Source: Lachnospiraceae bacterium
GTDB lineage: Bacteria > Bacillota > Clostridia > Lachnospirales > Lachnospiraceae
NCBI GenBank assembly: GCA_017457865.1
Contig: JAFTGN010000050.1
Location: 1-34,062, forward strand
Direction: 5' to 3'
DNA: 34,062 nt
Below the pieces are notes generated by a model. That model had not been told where the DNA came from, did not search any database, and was given only the letters and a program-made list of their open reading frames with translations. This document shows positions 32,954 through 34,062 of this stretch, one piece after another (positions within the stretch are counted from its first letter, which is position 1; the number at the start of each line of letters is the position of its first letter). The position numbers were made by a program, and so were the translations under genes.

Positions 32954-33847
32954 GTGCCCGGTAATATTAAAGTATATGATTTGTTAATTTCATGCCCATC
33001 TGATATCTCAGAATATATTGAAGTATTGGAAAGCGAGGTGTATCATTTTAATAATCTTTTTGGAAGATCTAACAATATAATCTTAAGACCGAGACATTGG
33101 TCAAAAGATGCATATTCACAATTTGGTGCTAATCCTCAAGAGTTACTTAATAGACAAATCGTTGATTCTTCGGATTTGGCGTTAGTGGTATTTTGGACGA
33201 GATTTGGTACTCCTACGGAAAATTATGGATCAGGAACAGAAGAAGAGATCGAGAGAATGCTTTCTCAGAAAAAACAGATATTTTTATATTTTCTTGATAA
33301 ACCCATTTCACCTTCAAAAATCAATCAAGAGCAGTATCAAAAGATACAATTATTTATGGAAAAGTATAAAAATAAAGGCGTTTTTTTTATAGTATCAGAC
33401 GAAAAAGAGTTAGCAAATAAATTTAGAGAAAATTTAGAACTTTATTTTGATAGCATAATTAGAGGTCCCCAATTCAGAAAAAAAAATAATAAAAAAGAGA
33501 TTCTTTGGGTAAATGATCGACCTGAAAATAATGTTTATGAGCGACAAATTCTTGAACAATATGGTTTGAATTTTACACTGGCGCTGTCTACACAACAGGC
33601 ACTACATAGTATGGAATATGGTGAGTTCGCTCTTATAATTTCTGATATGAAAAGAAAAGAGGGGGAACAAGAGGGGTATGTTTTGTTGGAACAAATTCGT
33701 AAAAAGGATAAAGACATTCCGTTTATTATTTATGCAGGCTCAAGTAAGCAAGAATATATTATTGAGTCAAAGAAAAAGGGAGCGCAAGGTTGTACAGGTA
33801 AGCCGGATGAATTGGTTGAGCTGGTAATAAAGAATTTGTTGAATTAA
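32954..33847 (+). CDS. DUF4062-like domain fused to a receiver-like domain
   Basis: Protein of 297 aa. Residues 5-160 resemble the DUF4062 / TIR-like group: VYDLLISCPSDISEYIE, then NPQELLNRQIVDSSDLALVVFWTRFGTPT and GSGTEEEIERM. Residues 182-297 are a response-regulator receiver fold: ILWVNDRPENN at the first strand, phospho-acceptor candidate D231 (IISDMKR) and K283 (TGKPDE). One of the paired acidic residues is Asn (N187) and the usual Thr after strand 4 is absent (IIYAGSS), so phosphorylation may be atypical. GTG 32954 is used, with AGGAGG (32941-32946) 7 nt upstream. The gene is much more AT-rich than the preceding one, a sign of recent acquisition. Confidence 0.78.
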   Translation: MPGNIKVYDLLISCPSDISEYIEVLESEVYHFNNLFGRSNNIILRPRHWSKDAYSQFGANPQELLNRQIVDSSDLALVVFWTRFGTPTENYGSGTEEEIERMLSQKKQIFLYFLDKPISPSKINQEQYQKIQLFMEKYKNKGVFFIVSDEKELANKFRENLELYFDSIIRGPQFRKKNNKKEILWVNDRPENNVYERQILEQYGLNFTLALSTQQALHSMEYGEFALIISDMKRKEGEQEGYVLLEQIRKKDKDIPFIIYAGSSKQEYIIESKKKGAQGCTGKPDELVELVIKNLLN

Positions 33848-33939
33848 TATATCGTTTGTATCTTGTTTTAGAAAGGTGTTTACAGTGGTTCTGACCATCT
33901 ACTGAATCTGTACAATGGGGATGTTGTGATATAATATTG

Positions 33940-33969
33940 TTGTAACACCTTGACCTAATAAGATATAAT
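33940..33969 (+). promoter_or_regulatory. Possible promoter of the IS3-type orfA
   Basis: TTGTAA (33940-33945), 18-nt spacer, TATAAT (33964-33969), 28 nt upstream of the transposase start. The left inverted repeat of the element should lie between about 33850 and 33940 but cannot be fixed without the right end. Confidence 0.45.
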
Positions 33970-33996
33970 CTTAAGAGGAAGGAAGGTATATTACAA

Positions 33997-34062
33997 ATGA
34001 ACCGACACTATGAACCAGAATTCAAGAAAAAGATGGTTCGTCTTCATCTCGAAGATGGAAGA
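33997..34062 (+). CDS. IS3-family transposase OrfA, start only
   Basis: The 22 codons before the window ends read MNRHYEPEFKKKMVRLHLED, the typical beginning of the OrfA helix-turn-helix protein of IS3-group insertion sequences, which bind the element ends and with OrfB form the transposase. A ribosome binding site GGAAGG lies upstream (33979-33984). The rest is outside the window. Confidence 0.75.
   Translation, partial: MNRHYEPEFKKKMVRLHLEDGR

Noticed and set aside
33950-33969. TTGACC...TATAAT as promoter of the IS3 gene
   Set aside because: The spacing is only 8 nt; TTGTAA at 33940 with an 18-nt spacer is a better, though still weak, partner.

Overview
This window reads as a chromosomal segment of a low-to-mid GC anaerobic Firmicute, most likely a member of the Lachnospiraceae (Clostridia). 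The reasons are T-box control of valS and thrS, a flavodiiron protein, a long (393 aa) PRPP synthetase, the DUF512 - der - plsY - gpsA gene order, DUF1540 and pentapeptide proteins, and strong AGGAGG-type ribosome binding sites. No rRNA, tRNA or CRISPR array was seen. The window opens inside the valS T-box leader and closes inside an IS3-type transposase gene.

Layout. Positions 1-6640 hold two T-box-controlled aminoacyl-tRNA synthetase genes, valS (specifier probably GUA) and thrS (specifier probably ACC), with an ATP-grasp enzyme of unknown substrate between them. A DUF1540 gene runs convergently to thrS. Positions 7236-12701 hold rplS with its own promoter and terminator, then an operon of flavodiiron protein, rbgA, rnhB, yraN and pgeF, closed by a strong bidirectional terminator shared with the converging prs gene. 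Positions 14106-20956 hold DUF512 radical SAM protein, der, plsY, gpsA and a membrane-anchored MutS-type ATPase. From about 20960 the region is accessory: a small XRE + AlbA_2 ATPase cassette flanked by a 170-bp direct repeat, a MATE exporter, HIT and GNAT genes, a regulator fusing an HTH to a complete desulfoferrodoxin, a hypothetical membrane protein, a cytoplasmic Cu/Zn SOD-like protein, rnhA, a NACHT-type NTPase with a pentapeptide-repeat tail, a DUF5718-like protein, a DUF4062-receiver fusion, and the start of an IS3-type element.

The most striking signal is a family of long hairpin-forming elements scattered between genes (about 11361-11654, 17674-18072, 20961-21265, 25126-25460, with a partial copy at 23560-23729 and an 88-bp miniature at 29128-29215). 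The best copy (25126-25460) has perfect 18-bp terminal inverted repeats and a perfect 10-bp target duplication (25116-25125 and 25461-25470). The miniature has 18-bp ends and an 11-bp duplication with one mismatch. These are therefore MITE-like mobile elements. The four full copies share a conserved core, but their outer, middle and apical stems differ in sequence while staying base-paired, which is visible compensatory change. Something therefore selects for the fold of the nucleic acid and not only for the ends.

Functionally, the first two thirds is translation (valS, thrS, rplS, rbgA, der), nucleic-acid housekeeping (rnhB, yraN, MutS-like), phospholipid synthesis (plsY, gpsA), PRPP supply and O2/ROS protection (flavodiiron protein). 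The last third adds redox sensing and protection (HTH-desulfoferrodoxin, SOD-like) and candidates for stress or phage-defence signalling (NACHT-pentapeptide ATPase, DUF4062-receiver protein, AlbA_2 ATPase) in a stretch with clear marks of insertion and duplication.
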